Shown here in pieces: positions 40,971 to 57,306 of a DNA stretch of 64,000 bases (position 1 is its first letter; every line of letters begins with the position of its first letter). The notes below the pieces were generated by a model. It searched no databases. It was given only the letters and a program-made list of their open reading frames with translations, and was not told the DNA's origin. Made by a program: the position numbers and the translations under genes. The stretch covers positions 1,426,001-1,490,000 of the forward strand of contig CM073197.1 in NCBI GenBank assembly GCA_037042915.1, given 5' to 3'. The stretch comes from Auricularia sp. M13 (lineage: Eukaryota > Basidiomycota > Agaricomycetes > Auriculariales > Auriculariaceae).

Positions 40971-43610
40971 ATGTCGCCCAAGTTGTTGCACGACCGCTTC
41001 AATCTGTAAACGCGCTTCTCCTGCACCAGGCCGTTGACCCTAACCCTTTGCCTAGTTATGCGGAGGAAACGATGCATACACGTTTGAACCCATAGGTTCT
41101 TCCGCTGCCCGCTCGCTCACCTTCAAGCGTTCGTCTGGCGACATTATTCTCAATGGTACGGACTCTTCTACTAGTACATGTGCATACTGACTTTATTTCA
41201 GCGCCTGGCGTGCGCGCTGGACAGTCGCCCGCGAGCGCGACACGAGCATACGGTATCATGGGCCTCATTTCGCTTTCGACCTGTGCGCAAATTCTTTCAA
41301 CGCTCCCACCACTATGCATTGCTAAATGCCTGCAGCGGACTATCTCATCATTGTCACCGGTCGAGAGCTGAAAACGCGTTTCATGGGCCACGACATATAC
41401 CAAGCCACGGACTTCAAGGTCCTTCCTTTGGACACGCATGCTTATGAGCATCCCGCGGAGGGTCATCTTCTTGCCCTCGTACAAACACATCTCGCCAGTG
41501 GCCTGTTCTGGTTCTCGTATACATTCGACATTACGCGTCGGCTGCAAGCGCACTGGGTTAGCGCCCGTGAAGATGCGGATAAGGCGCTCTGGGAAACAGT
41601 ATGTGACCGTCCTCGCGGCCATCTCCTCCCTACTCACGTTTATCTCAGGCAGACGACCGCTTCTTCTGGAACAAGTTAGTGAACGCGTTTCACAGGTTAA
41701 TGATGCCTCAACGGCCGTGGCAGGTTTTTGCAGTCAAGGCTCATTGACATCACCGTGTCGAATCCTGAGCAAGATGTGTGTTTACTTCTCGGTTCACGTT
41801 CTTGGTTCCTGACTTCTTCACAGCTGAGCCCGTTCATCCTGCCAATCATGTATGGCAGTATGTACCGCGTGTTTTCAACGCCCAATCCACTCTCATGTTG
41901 TTCCATTAGCATTCGACCTTAAGCACACCTCGATCAACGGGAAACCCTTCGTGTTCAGCCTCATTAGCCGACGTTCGCGCTACCGCGCCGGCACCCGTTA
42001 CTTCCGGCGGGGTATCGACGAGCACGGACATGTTGCGAACTTCAACGAGACCGAGCAGATCGTCCTTTACGACCAGGAGAAGATTCAGCTGAGCTTTGTG
42101 CAAATTCGTGGCAGCATTCCATTATTCTGGGCAGAAGTCAACACCCTGCGGTATAAACCTGACCTGCAGATCATGCACTTGCCGAACACTGTGAGCCTCG
42201 CTCTTCGCTTCATTGAATCGTGCTCACAAACTTGGTCATTTTTCACAGATGACTGCCCTGCGGACCCACTTGACCGAACTGGTCAATATTTATGGCTCGC
42301 AAACACTCGTGAACCTCGTTGACCAGCACGGTCACGAGAAACCGATGAAGGAGGCCTATGATCAAGCGATGGCCGAAGTGAACATCCCGGAAGTACGTTA
42401 CAAGTACTTCGACTTCCACAACGAGTGCAAGCACATGCGATACGATCGTATCAACAACCTCATTCAGCTGCTTGAAGAGGACCTCGTCCGGAAAGGGCAC
42501 GTCACGCAAATTTTTGCCTGGTGATGCGTCGCTTATATGGCATCTAGGTACTTCTATTACAACACCACTGAGCCGCAGCCACGGCGTATTCAGGTCGGCA
42601 CTGTCCGCACGAACTGCATGGATAACCTCGATCGGACGAACGTCGTGCAAACGCACCTCGCGAAATGGACCCTCAACCGACAGTTGCGCGAGGCCGGCAT
42701 TATCAGCAAGGAGGATGACGTGGAGAACCACCCCGAGTTCATGTCCGTTTTCAGGATGCGTATGTGCTCCTTTCATCTCTTATACCGGCAACGACAGCGC
42801 GACTGACTCGCCATGCCAGTTTGGTCGGACCACGCAGACACGATAGCAATGGCATACGCTGGCTCTGGCGCGATGAAAACCGACTTCACGCGCACAGGCA
42901 AGCGCTCCCGCCAGGGCGCACTGCAAGACGGTTACAAAAGCGTGACCCGGTACATAAAGAACAACTACTTCGATGGCCCCCGTCAGGTGTGCAGCGGGAG
43001 TAGAGTGAAGGACACGCACACTTATCGAGTTTTAGGATGCATTTGATTTGATGACCGGCGCATGGACGCCGCGCCGTGGAACATCCACTGCTATGGCACT
43101 GCTGGTCGACCGTCGTCCGCTAATCGTTCGTTCGGTAAGTTCTTTTCTTTCAACGTTCTACACAGCACTGAACCTGCCCAGATGCCCTACGTTCTTTTCT
43201 TCTCCCTCTTCATGATTTGTGCGGGTCTGACGTTGCCGCGCACATCTGGTACGCTTGCCTTTTCGCACAGACTTCCTCCGACGTTTATCACATCCCTAGA
43301 TTATTCTCTCAAGTACTATTTTATCTTCTGGATTATTCTCTTCGCCGCCTCGTTGACCTTCATTCGTGCACACGGGATCGAATATGTGGCATGGCCGCGG
43401 TTGAACCCTCCGGTGGACGTTATCTACTACGAAGGGCCGGGCTTCCGCAAGCACCGCAACGGCATGGGCTTCTCCATCCCGTGGCTCAATAGCAAGGGCG
43501 CGTCGGGCATGCGCTTGTTGCAGCAGGGTCAGGGCCGTCTGAAGGCGCTTGCCGCCCACAAACTCGAGGAAATCGAGATGGGGACGAAGACGAAGAAGAG
43601 GGTAGATTAG
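40971..43610 (+). CDS. SAC1: SAC1-type phosphoinositide phosphatase
   Basis: ER/Golgi PtdIns(4)P phosphatase. Exons read [102 protein letters not shown], then the catalytic CX5R motif CMDNLDRTN (42615-42641), [36 protein letters not shown] and [10 protein letters not shown]. Two C-terminal hydrophobic segments ([17 protein letters not shown] and [17 protein letters not shown]) match the Sac1 membrane anchor. The intron 42497-42547 needs a GC donor. Near 41064 the family sequence [13 protein letters not shown] is interrupted by one missing A in GGAAACG, so the printed frame fails there. The 40971 start follows from KLLHDRFNL and donor GTAAAC. Confidence 0.88.
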
Positions 43611-43825
43611 GATACTGAAGACCGGCTATAATAACGCATGTCTCTAGAGTGGTACAAATGTTTGAGTTGCATTCCGTTTTTCGTTCGAATCTCATGGACA
43701 GAATGCCGTGCAGAGTAGTCTACGGTACGCAGACGCCACTTAATCAGCACTCCCTATACCGGCAAGCGGACGGGAGTGCTGATGTAGCACGTGCAAAGCG
43801 AAGTCCAGCAGAGGCCACAGTTAAT

Positions 43826-44867
43826 TCACGGCGGTCTGCGGGCGCTCACAATGACAAAGCGACCTCCTTGGGATGCCCAATACGATAGTACAGATGTGAA
43901 CGCTCTCCATAAGACACTCCGTTGCTTCAGGAAAGCAATGAAGCCTGGAAAGACACGGTCGGTTATGTCCTGAACCTGGACGTCGTCGTAACCGATTTGC
44001 CGCAGCATCGCAGTGTATTCTGTTGGAGTGGTGATGTTCGCCAGTCGAATCCCCGTTAGAGCAGACAGCCAGATACGCAAGTAGTATGGAGGTAGCGGAT
44101 CGATGACCAGGTCAGCGAGCGCGACGCGTCCTCCGGGAGCGATATGCTGGAAGGCCTGACGCAAGAAGAGCTCCCTCGTATCAAAGTGATATGCACAGTC
44201 AATGGACAGGACGGAGGTGTAGAGGTCGTGAGGCGAATTAAACGGGTGGGATTTTCCGTGGCCGGCGCTTCCTCTGTTGACCGCGTCGCCCCTGTACAAG
44301 CGCACGGGAATGCTCGAACCGGCTGCGTCGACGCGTCGCTGAGCGTGCTCGTACTGTACCGCGACCGTTGTGATGCCTGTTAGCGTGGCGGGTCGCGGCA
44401 ACTTGTCCGATGTCAGATGCAAGAGCAGCGAATCCCCGCAACCATGTCCACAATCTCGAAAACGACTTCAACCTCGTTTCAACAATGGACCGTCGGTTTC
44501 GACATACCAAGGACATGACCTCCTGGGATGCAGTGGGCAGCAGTGGCAACTTTCAGCGCAAGTGCTATGCCAGACAGTGAGCGTCTGGTCGCAGTTGACG
44601 AGTGCAATCACCTTCGCAAGCTTCTGGAAACGACGAGTTGGGCTACAAAAGAACATGTCAGGCGCCCATTCAACAAAGGCGCCGAAGCTGTACCTCCCAA
44701 TATCCCATGTTGAGCCATTCGGTACGTGGCGCAGTTTCACCATGCAGCGCGTTCAGCTCAATATGGAAGAGTCTATAGGGATCGCGAGATGCACGATAGA
44801 GCGCGACGACAAGACCAACGACCGCGACTGGCAGCAGGCCGTAAAGTGCAATATCTGCTACTGCCAT
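43826..44867 (-). CDS. Membrane-anchored SAM-dependent methyltransferase, substrate unknown
   Basis: N-terminal hydrophobic helix (MAVADIALYGLLPVAVVGLVV), then NMGYWE, an exon PNSSFPEACE, an exon LALKVATAAHCIPGGHVL and the SAM-binding glycine motif LDCGHGCGDSLLLHL formed across a splice. Downstream are LSIDCAYHFDTRELFLRQAF and APGGRVALADL (post-I and motif III regions) and a helical C-terminus. The pattern fits the fungal class I methyltransferases related to cyclopropane/sterol methyltransferases (Methyltransf_11 type). No pathway context: neighbours are SAC1 and an ABCC pump. An upstream ATG at 44942 is in frame, but 44867 opens the membrane helix. Stop at 43826. Confidence 0.78.
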
Positions 44868-45128
44868 GCTATCTGCCGCTGGCCGCGCGTACAGTGCAGA
44901 CAGCCGGATACACAGTGCATAGCTTGGGCGCTTCAGGCACATCTTAAGAATTCATACGCAACGGGCACCGTGATCATCGCGCCCTAAGTACTTGGATACG
45001 TATCAGGTACTTGTAGTGACTCACTGACACGTTGGAGATGTGTTGTGACGTTTCTACTAGTGCCCTATATCTTCAGACTCGCGATCATAGTCAGTTCGCT
45101 CTCGCACCGCCCACTTGAACACGCAGCA

Positions 45129-50322
<5,194 letters not shown>

Positions 50323-50571
50323 AGCTCCCATCCAACCAGTTTTTAGACACCAAAGATGAACCACCGCTCATATCACTGTCTGTAATGGACCTTGGCAGGC
50401 TTTGATTCGAATCGGACCCGGTACCTCGACGGACTCGCCCAAGCGATGTGGCGAGTAGGCTCTAAGTACCGATCGCTCGCCGGCGTAGTGTAGAAGATAG
50501 TATTATCATTAAATATGAACGTCGGCGTGTATAACAAGCATGCAATTCAGTGTTTCGCGCACAAATTCGAA
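50323..50571. other. Convergent intergenic region
   Basis: Lies between the ABCC copy 2 stop and the stop of the first DUF7053-like gene. It contains GATTCGAATC, which looks like a tRNA B box, but no cloverleaf can be folded around it. Confidence 0.4.
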
Positions 50572-51152
50572 TCATAACCTTTCAAGCAGCTCAGCCAGCG
50601 CCTGGAGCAGCTGAGCATGCGATCTATCAACACTGGGTAAGTACGACAACGGCAGGGTTACAAGTGTACGAACGTTTTTAACTGGCCTGTGACATAGCCA
50701 GCGAGGAAGATGGAGGTCTCGACGACAGCCTCCTCGGAAACCTCGACCTCTTCCGCGCCTATCGACCTCGCACGCCACTTGTTCACTATGTGCACACCCG
50801 AAGCGTTCGTCTGAAAATTATATCAGTAGGGTAGAATCAGCAAGCTCAGTGTCCACGCCCGTGATGAAGGACGGTACTGAGGCTTGAGGCCGCAACGCAC
50901 GTCGCTATCGACGCCATCTTCGACAAAGGTGAAGCGCGCGGAGTACGTCGTCGTAGTCGGAATGCACGCGATAGACATGCGGTCCGTTATGTGCCAGAGC
51001 GCGCTGTCCGTCTCGTCCTGCGTGCTCGAGATAACCAGCGGATTAAGGTGGATGAGCTTTTTGGGGTCGTGTAGTATCCGGAGCGCCTCGGACGCTGGGG
51101 CCTTTACGGTCTTCGAGCTCGATACGGTACGTGTTGTAGTAAGGAAACCCAT
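50572..51152 (-). CDS. DUF7053-like protein, tandem copy 1
   Basis: Starts MGFLTTTRTVSSSKTVKAP (51152) and reads EALRILHDPKKLIHLNPLVI, ALWHITDRM, TTTYSARFTFVEDGVDSDV; after an intron come TNASGVHIVNKWRARS, EEVEVSEEAVVETSIFLAG and a helical end RSHAQLLQALAELLERL to TGA at 50572. Length is about 165 residues. The shape (beta strands, then a C-terminal helix, with an early LNPLVI) fits the fungal START-like DUF7053 family as I remember it; function unknown. The junction after GVDSDV is uncertain. A similar gene lies 490 bases upstream. Confidence 0.65.
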
Positions 51153-51639
51153 AGCCTAGCAGCGTAAGGACCAGGTGAAAGAGCCGACCGTCAACTGCGC
51201 GTTTCACAAAGCGCCAATCGCCGCTGCCTGGGTCACGATTCCGCTCGCGAACGGTGGTACCGGCGGGTGTCGACCCTTGACTAGAGATTTGTGGGCAACC
51301 GCGGGATGCGAATGCATAGTCATGGCTTGCGCTGGCCTGGTTGGCGGTGCAGCACCCATCTCTGGCTTGCCAGCACAGAGATCCCGAGGCCTAGTACAAC
51401 TCCCCGTTCAGACTGTCTGAGAAGATTGCACCTGCCGCGGCGCATTGCGCCGTACTACGGCCCCAGTGACACTTGACATGCTTGACGCAGGTCGATCCAC
51501 TCCAGGCCGGGAACCCGGCGGTGCACGCACTTCATGAAGATTCCAATATTCCCTTCAGCGTGCCAGACCAGCAGCACACATGATATCCTTAAAAATGGCT
51601 ACAGATTGGATGCGTCGACGACCTTGCAGCGTGCAGCCC
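51153..51639. other. Spacer between the two DUF7053-like genes
   Basis: About 490 bases holding the promoter of copy 1 and the 3' UTR of copy 2. I see no third copy or other gene here. Confidence 0.4.
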
Positions 51640-52219
51640 CTACGCTCCTTCCGACTTCAATTCCGGTGCGACCTTCTCCTCCAACAACTTGGCCATGGCC
51701 TCCAGCATCTTGACGTGCAATCTGGGAGTAAGTAAGTTTACGAAGCAGCACGAGGGAAGCGGACGCACGCCTTCAGCTTACTCTCGACAAACGCGATGAG
51801 GAATACGGACGTTCGGACAACTGCCTCCTCGACGACCTCAATCTCTCCCTCTCCCTTGGCCCTCACGCGCCACTTGTTCGTGATTCGCACGCCTGGGGCA
51901 CGGCTCTGCATTTCCTGATCAGCGCTCCAGTAGTCCTTTAGGCATGGTCGAGACAAGGATGGCACACCTCGATGTCGATCCCATCCTGCACGAGTGTGAG
52001 CCGCGCGTGGTACGTCGTCGTTGCTGGGATGCACGCGACTCTGAATCGGTCTGTAACATGCCAGACCGCGTTATCTTCCTCGTCCTGCCTGCTCGCGATG
52101 ACGAGCGGGTTGAGGTGGATGACCCTACTCGGGTCTTGCACCACGCGCAGCGCTGCGGGCACAGATGTCTTCGCGGCGCGCGAATTAGACACTGTGCGTG
52201 TCGCAGTCAGCAAGCCCAT
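51640..52219 (-). CDS. DUF7053-like protein, tandem copy 2
   Basis: MGLLTATRTVSNSRAAKTS (52219) aligns with the start of copy 1, followed by LRVVQDPSRVIHLNPLVIAS, AVWHVTDRFRVACIPATTTY and HARLTLVQDGIDIE. After intron about 51968-51917: EMQSRAPGVRITNKWRVRAK, EIEVVEEAVVRTSVFLIAF, and after a second intron LHVKMLEAMAKLLEEKVAPE to TAG at 51640. Without the second intron the frame stops at 51738. A longer start at 52363 is open but has no counterpart in copy 1. The two copies keep the same intron order, showing tandem duplication. Confidence 0.68.
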
Positions 52220-52449
52220 GGGAGTGAAGATTGACACTGAGAGCTGGCGATGAGGCCCAGAACGCCCGCTTCGCAATCCGAAGCCGAATTGTCGAAGACA
52301 TCGGAAAGGTACTAGATTGGTGTTGACGACCGGCAGCGCCGCCGTGCGACTTGGCACCGGCATAAATAGTCTGGGAATACTGTAGAGAGTTGTGACGAGA
52401 TAGTAGAGACGCTAAAAGTCAACAGAGCGCTACAGCCTACAATACATAT

Positions 52450-52640
52450 AATGGACGTCACCTTGTAATATTATCGATCTGGTAGGACGAGAACTTGAAG
52501 CCTAGCAGCACCAACGCTACGCATTTCAACTCCTGTGACTTGGACCATTGGACCTACGAGAGGCACGTCAGCATGGGACGTACATATGCATCAATGCAGG
52601 AACACACATTTACGAGCCGATTGAACCGTTGCGCTGTAGT
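52450..52640 (-). pseudogene. Decayed partial copy of the MAD1 3' region
   Basis: On the minus strand this matches MAD1 53585-53396 along about 190 bases: the end of the penultimate exon (GAACCG...TCGGC-type core), the intervening intron including the CATTGATG segment, and the start of the last exon (TCCAAGTCACAGGAGTT, GTGCTGCTAGGCTTCAAG, AAGGTGACGTCCAT). Many substitutions and small length changes have accumulated, and the rest of the last exon is absent. It retains intron sequence, so it came from DNA duplication, not retrocopying. Not expected to make protein. Confidence 0.75.
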
Positions 52641-53170
52641 CGATGAGCGGGAGGCGAGCTTCAGGAAGCGACGGATTGGGGCGCAAGGCGGACCCGCTAA
52701 GACTCGTTGGAGACGGGCTGCAGGAGTCGGCAATTCCGTGCGACAAGGACAGTAAAAGTAATATGTAGAGCGACCGGCGCTCAAAGGCCAGCAGCGAGAG
52801 GGAAGATGTCGGCGTCGATGCCAGACGACTTCAAGCGCTCGAGCAGAAGCGTTATGGGCATCAAAGCCACTGGCATAGGTATGTGCCTCAAGATCCCCGG
52901 TGAGGATACCACTGACCCTACCGGTGCCGTCAACGACAGGTCTGATCGAAGTTCGCGCATGCATTGGATTCTTCCTGTCGCAAGCACTGAGCAGAGTCAA
53001 TCCCAGGGGGGCAAATCAATCCATTCGCCAATCTCACCGACCGGCCGCTTGCCTGCTCCATGTCGCCGACCTCCGTGCGGTTTTGCGACATACATTACAC
53101 AGTCTGGAAAAGCAAGTGGATAGCAAGTGAGATAGTAGAGACATTACAAACAAAACCGCACTTGCAAAGC
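52641..53170. other. Intergenic region downstream of MAD1
   Basis: Holds the MAD1 3' UTR. Open frames here have no family similarity. Further, weaker MAD1 similarity may extend into the first part, but I could not establish it. Confidence 0.4.
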
Positions 53171-55506
53171 CTACGACACGCCAGACTCCGTGTACCCAGT
53201 TCGTTGGCCCGTGTACTGATCCTGGCACTCGAGCGTGATGGCGGCCAGGAAGCACGGTATGCTCCCTCGGGTGATAAGGTAATTCTGCACGACGGACTCC
53301 ATATTGAGCCCGGCGACATGGCCGCCGTCCAGCAGCACGAGCTGCTTCGGATTGTCGGGCGAAGGCCCAAAGGTGAATTTGGCCGAGACGTCGTAGATGG
53401 ACGTCACCTTGCACTGTCCGTTCTGGTAGAATGAGAACTTGAAGCCAAGCAGCATCGACACGGCGTCCTTGAATTCCTGCGACTTGGACGTGTAGACCTG
53501 CGCGGCGATGATCAGTATGGAACTCAGGCATCAATGCAGCACGCAGCGCACCTCCTTCAGCCGATCGAACCGCTTCTGCTTCTGCGCGACGGTCTCCTGC
53601 AGTTGCAGATTCTCATTCTCCAGCCGCACTAAGCTCTCGCGCGGCACAAGGTCGCCCGCGCCCGCCCCCTCGCCCCGTCCCTCAAGTTCGCCGAGCCGCC
53701 TGAGCAGGGCAAGATTCTCCGCCTTCAGCCTGTCGAGGTTGGCCTGTTGCAGATCCGCCCACTCCTGCAGCGGATTCTCGGCCAGGCACAATACACGCTT
53801 GCCGGGCGGGACGTGGTTGCCCTGCGCAATCGTCCCGCGCAACTCAAACAGCGTCTGCTCGAGCTCTTCGATCTTATTCTCCTGCCTGCGTACAACCTGC
53901 TGGGCGTCGGCCAAGGCTGTTGAGGCGGAAACATGATGAATATAGATGGCGGGGGCAGGATCGGTGCAGACGTACCTTGTCTTGTCTCTTCGTCGACGTG
54001 CGAGATTGATGGCTTGACTTCGACAGGCGGCGCTGCGGCTCTGGCTTGTCGCATCACTCGCATTTGCTGCTCAAGTTCTCTGCACTCTGTCTTGTAGCCT
54101 TCTGCGAGGCTTTCAAGATGTTTGATGCGTTCTGCTTGCGCGTCACTACCATCGACGATCTTGGCCCCTTCCTCCTCCTCGGTGTTGTAGGTAGCCTGTT
54201 AGACATGTAAACGTGCATCCAACACAGTTTAAAAAAATAATTGCATACAATGAGGGCATTGAGGAAGCTAACTTCGCGTTCCGCGAGAGCGATTCGACGC
54301 TCGCGCTTCGCGGCCGCGTCTTGAAGTTCGTTAATCTGGGCCTGCAACGAGGCAGCCCGATCCTCCGATTCCTTGAGGGTCGTCTGAACTTCGCCAAGAT
54401 CGGCTTCGCGTTGTCGAAGTTCGACTCTGAGTGCGCCATGCGCCTCCAGCAGGGTGGCGTATTGTAATCGCAAGTCGGAGAGTTCGCTAACGACAGATGA
54501 TGGAGTAGCGTGCTGCTGACCAGCCCTGCGCAAAAAGACTTTAGCAAGACTGGAAGCCCCGGAAAGACGGTCAGTGCACCATTTCGCCCGCTCCTCGCGC
54601 GCGGCGTCCACTTCGGCCTGCAAGCGCGCGACCTGGTCGCGGTACTGCTCTGCATGGCGCAGCTTCTTCTCGAGAGATAGCTTCTCTTCTCGTAGGACTT
54701 CCGCTGTTTCTGCGCGCGTGCGCAGGACGCGGATGTCGGAGATCATGCGCGAGTTCTCCAACTCGAGCTTGCGCGTGTGTTGGGCCTGGCGGTGGAGTTC
54801 TTCACGAATTACAGTCCAATTCTGCTCCTCCTGAAGGCGGCGGCTGTCCTCTGCACGCTTCGCTAGCGCCTCGTCGAGCTGGCTCTGCAAACGGTTGACC
54901 TCCGCCGCGTTCTTCTCGGCCGCCGTGGTGGCTGCGCGTAGCTGCTCTTCAAGCAGCTCTGTCTTTCGCGAGTTGACGGACATCTGCGACTCAAATTTGG
55001 CGTGTAGGTTGTTGTACTTGCGCTGTAACGCGATATGGGCGTCCTGCAGCTCCTCGAGTTCCTCGCGCGCCGCGTCTCCGGACGTGCGGTGTTCGCGCAC
55101 TTGCTCTTCGAGACTGGCCTAGGACATGTCAGCGGTGCAGCCGACGCGCGCGTGACGCGTGACAGACCTTGTCGGCGCGCCATTGTGCGCGTTCGCGGTC
55201 CTTTGTCTCGCGCTCGTCCTTCTCGCGGTCGGCGAGCCAGCGGCGGTCGCTCTCGAGGGCGTCGATCTGGGCGTCCTTCTTGCGCAGCTCCTCCTCGAGC
55301 CTGCGCGCGGCGTCCTCGGCGGCCAGGACGCGCTTCTCGAGCGACTGGACGGCCATGTCTCTGCTGAACGCCTGGACCTTCTCCTGCCTGCGCGCGGCGG
55401 CGCGCACGGGGTCTGTGGGCGGCGTGAGCAGCTGCAACGGGGCGGGCGAAATCGGGGCGGGCGAACCTTGATCGAGCTGGGCCTTTGCGGCCGTCCGCTT
55501 CGACAT
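53171..55506 (-). CDS. MAD1: Spindle assembly checkpoint protein Mad1
   Basis: Mad1 recruits Mad2 to unattached kinetochores. The first exons are nearly continuous coiled coil (SLEKRVLAAEDAARRLEEEL, LEEQLRAATTAAEKNAAEVN, YRDQVARLQAEVDAAREER). The Mad2-interaction motif is KRVLCLAENP (53800-53771), matching the human KVLHMSLNP pattern. Next come further coiled coil and the RLK motif (FDRLKEV, near 53565-53545) that binds Bub1, and then the C-terminal RWD-like head: SKSQEFKDAVSMLLGFKFSF, GQCKVTSIYDVSAKF, GLNMESVVQNYLITRGSIPC, FLAAITLECQDQYTG. Introns near 55180-55120, 54560-54525, 54240-54190, 53975-53915 and 53540-53500. Start 55506 (MSKRTAAKAQLDQG). A broken copy of its 3' part lies about 700 bases downstream. 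Confidence 0.88.
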
Positions 55507-55642
55507 GGGCGGGGGAGACTTTGAGTGGCAAGCGCCGGGCGTCGGCAGCTCCGCCGATGCGTCCGAAATCGAATCGAAACCTCATGCCGTGCAAATTATT
55601 ACGCTCTCAGAGTCAGACTCTCCTCGTCCAGGCTCACTGTAA
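55507..55642. promoter_or_regulatory. Short divergent promoter, MAD1 / SER3
   Basis: Only 136 bases separate the two start codons, so the promoters must overlap. No TATA box is evident; the stretch is GC-rich. Confidence 0.45.
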
Positions 55643-57110
55643 ATGGCATCCAACTCGATCCCCATCCCACGCGCAGCCGGCTCGCCCGCCCACGCCGCCG
55701 CCGTCTCCGTGTCGCCGCAGACGAGCTCGTTCTCGGCGCCCCACGCGCGCCGTGACTCGATGCACGCCAACGCCGTGCGCCAGCCCAAGGTGCTGCACCC
55801 TGTAGCGCAGGAGGAGATCAAGCTGCTGCTGCTCGAGAACATCAGCCAGGACGCCGTCCGCGCGTTCAAGCAACAGGGCTTCCAGGTCGACCATTTCACC
55901 AAGGCCTGGAGCGAGGATGAGCTCGTCGCCAAGATCGGCCAGTACCATGCCATTGGCATTCGCAGCAAGACCAAGATCACAGAGCCCGTGCTCAAGGCCG
56001 CCTCCAAGGTGCGCGTGCTCTCAGAGCTCGCTGTATGCACCCAAGCGCTCACCTAGACGCCGCCCGCCAGCTGCTCACCATTGGCTGCTTCTGCATCGGC
56101 ACCAACCAGGTCGACCTCGTCACGGCCGCACGCGCAGGCATCCCAGTCTTCAACTCCCCGTTCTCCAACTCGCGCTCCGTCGCCGAGCTCGTCATCGCCG
56201 AGATCATCGCGCTCTCGCGCCAGCTCGTCGACCGCGCGCGCGAGATGCGCGACGGCGTCTGGAACAAGGTCTCCAAGGACTGCTGGGAGGTGCGCGGCAA
56301 GACCCTCGGCATCGTGGGCTACGGCCACATCGGCTCCCAGCTCTCCGTGCTCGCCGAGTCCTTCGGCATGCGCGTGCTCTTCTACGACGTCCTCAACCTC
56401 ATGCCGCTGGGCTCCGCGCGCCAGGTCGAGACGCTGCCCGACCTGCTCGCCCAGGCCGACTTTGTCACGCTCCACGTCCCTGAGCTGCCCGAGACGACAA
56501 ACATGATCGGCCCGAACGAGCTCGCGCAGATGAAGAAGGGCGCCTTCCTCATCAACAACGCCCGCGGCCGCGTCGTCGACATCCCGCGCTGGTCTCTGCC
56601 ATCCAGTCCAAGCACCTGGCCGGCGCGGCGCTCGACGTCTATCCCTCAGAGCCGGGCGCCAACGGCCAGCCCTTCGACGACAAGCTCAATGCGTTCGCCA
56701 CAGCGCTCCGCGCCCTACCCAACGTCATCCTCACGCCACACATTGGCGGCTCGACGGAGGAAGCCCAGCGCATGATCGGCGAGGAGGTGTCGAGCGCGCT
56801 GACGCGCTACCTCAACTACGGCTCGACCATCGGCGCGGTCAATTTCCCCGAGGTTGACCTGCGCGCCATCCCCGCAGACGTGCCGAACCAGGTCCGCGTG
56901 TGCCACGTGCACGTTAACCAGCCCGGTGTGCTGCGCGAGGTCAACGAGATCCTCTCGCCGTTCAACGTCGAGAAGCAGTACACCGACTCCAAGGGCGCCG
57001 TCGCCTACCTCATGGCCGACATCGCGGACGTCTCGCAGCAGGACATCCAGAGCATCCACGACCGCATCAACCAGACGCGGGCCAACATCCTCACGCGTCT
57101 GCTCGCGTGA
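55643..57110 (+). CDS. SER3: D-3-phosphoglycerate dehydrogenase
   Basis: First step of serine synthesis: 3-phosphoglycerate to 3-phosphohydroxypyruvate with NAD. Reads KVLHPVAQEEIKLLLLENIS, GFQVDHFTKAWSEDELVAKI, IGIRSKTKITEPVLK; an intron (about 56010-56074); LLTIGCFCIGTNQVDL, VFNSPFSNSRSVAELVIAEI, the NAD-binding GIVGYGHIGSQLS, the Arg/Glu-type region NARGRVVD, TPHIGGSTEEAQ with the catalytic His, and a C-terminal ACT domain (VCHVHVNQPGVLREVNEIL). Near 56583-56586 the frame changes by one base: ATCCCGCGCTGG gives IPRW, whereas the family's IPALVSAIQSKHLAG lies one base over. As this is normally an essential, single-function enzyme with perfect sequence on both sides, a missing base in the assembly is the likely cause. 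Confidence 0.88.
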
Positions 57111-57306
57111 AGCAAGCGTGTATTACGACAAAATTCAACTGCGACCGCCGTACCCCAGACGGATGCGGTGGCACATGTAGCATTTCAACATGCAAGGGAC
57201 ATTCAACATGTAGCGGGTATGTTACAGCGAGACGAGCGGATAGACGGCTAGAAAGCAATGCGATCAAGTAGTAGCAGAACCAATCATTAAACACCAGCAA
57301 TTCATT

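Noticed and set aside
41866-41920. A further GC-AG intron in SAC1 (TATG|GCAGTA)
   Set aside because: A normal GT donor (GTATGT) three bases on gives a better in-frame join (YGTFDLKH).
50400-50445. tRNA gene suggested by the B-box-like GATTCGAATC
   Set aside because: On neither strand can a T stem, an A box at the right distance and an acceptor stem be built; the motif is simply palindromic.
53060-53434. Plus-strand open frame of 124 codons opposite the MAD1 end
   Set aside because: Antisense to the conserved MAD1 C-terminal exon; composition follows that exon's third-base pattern.
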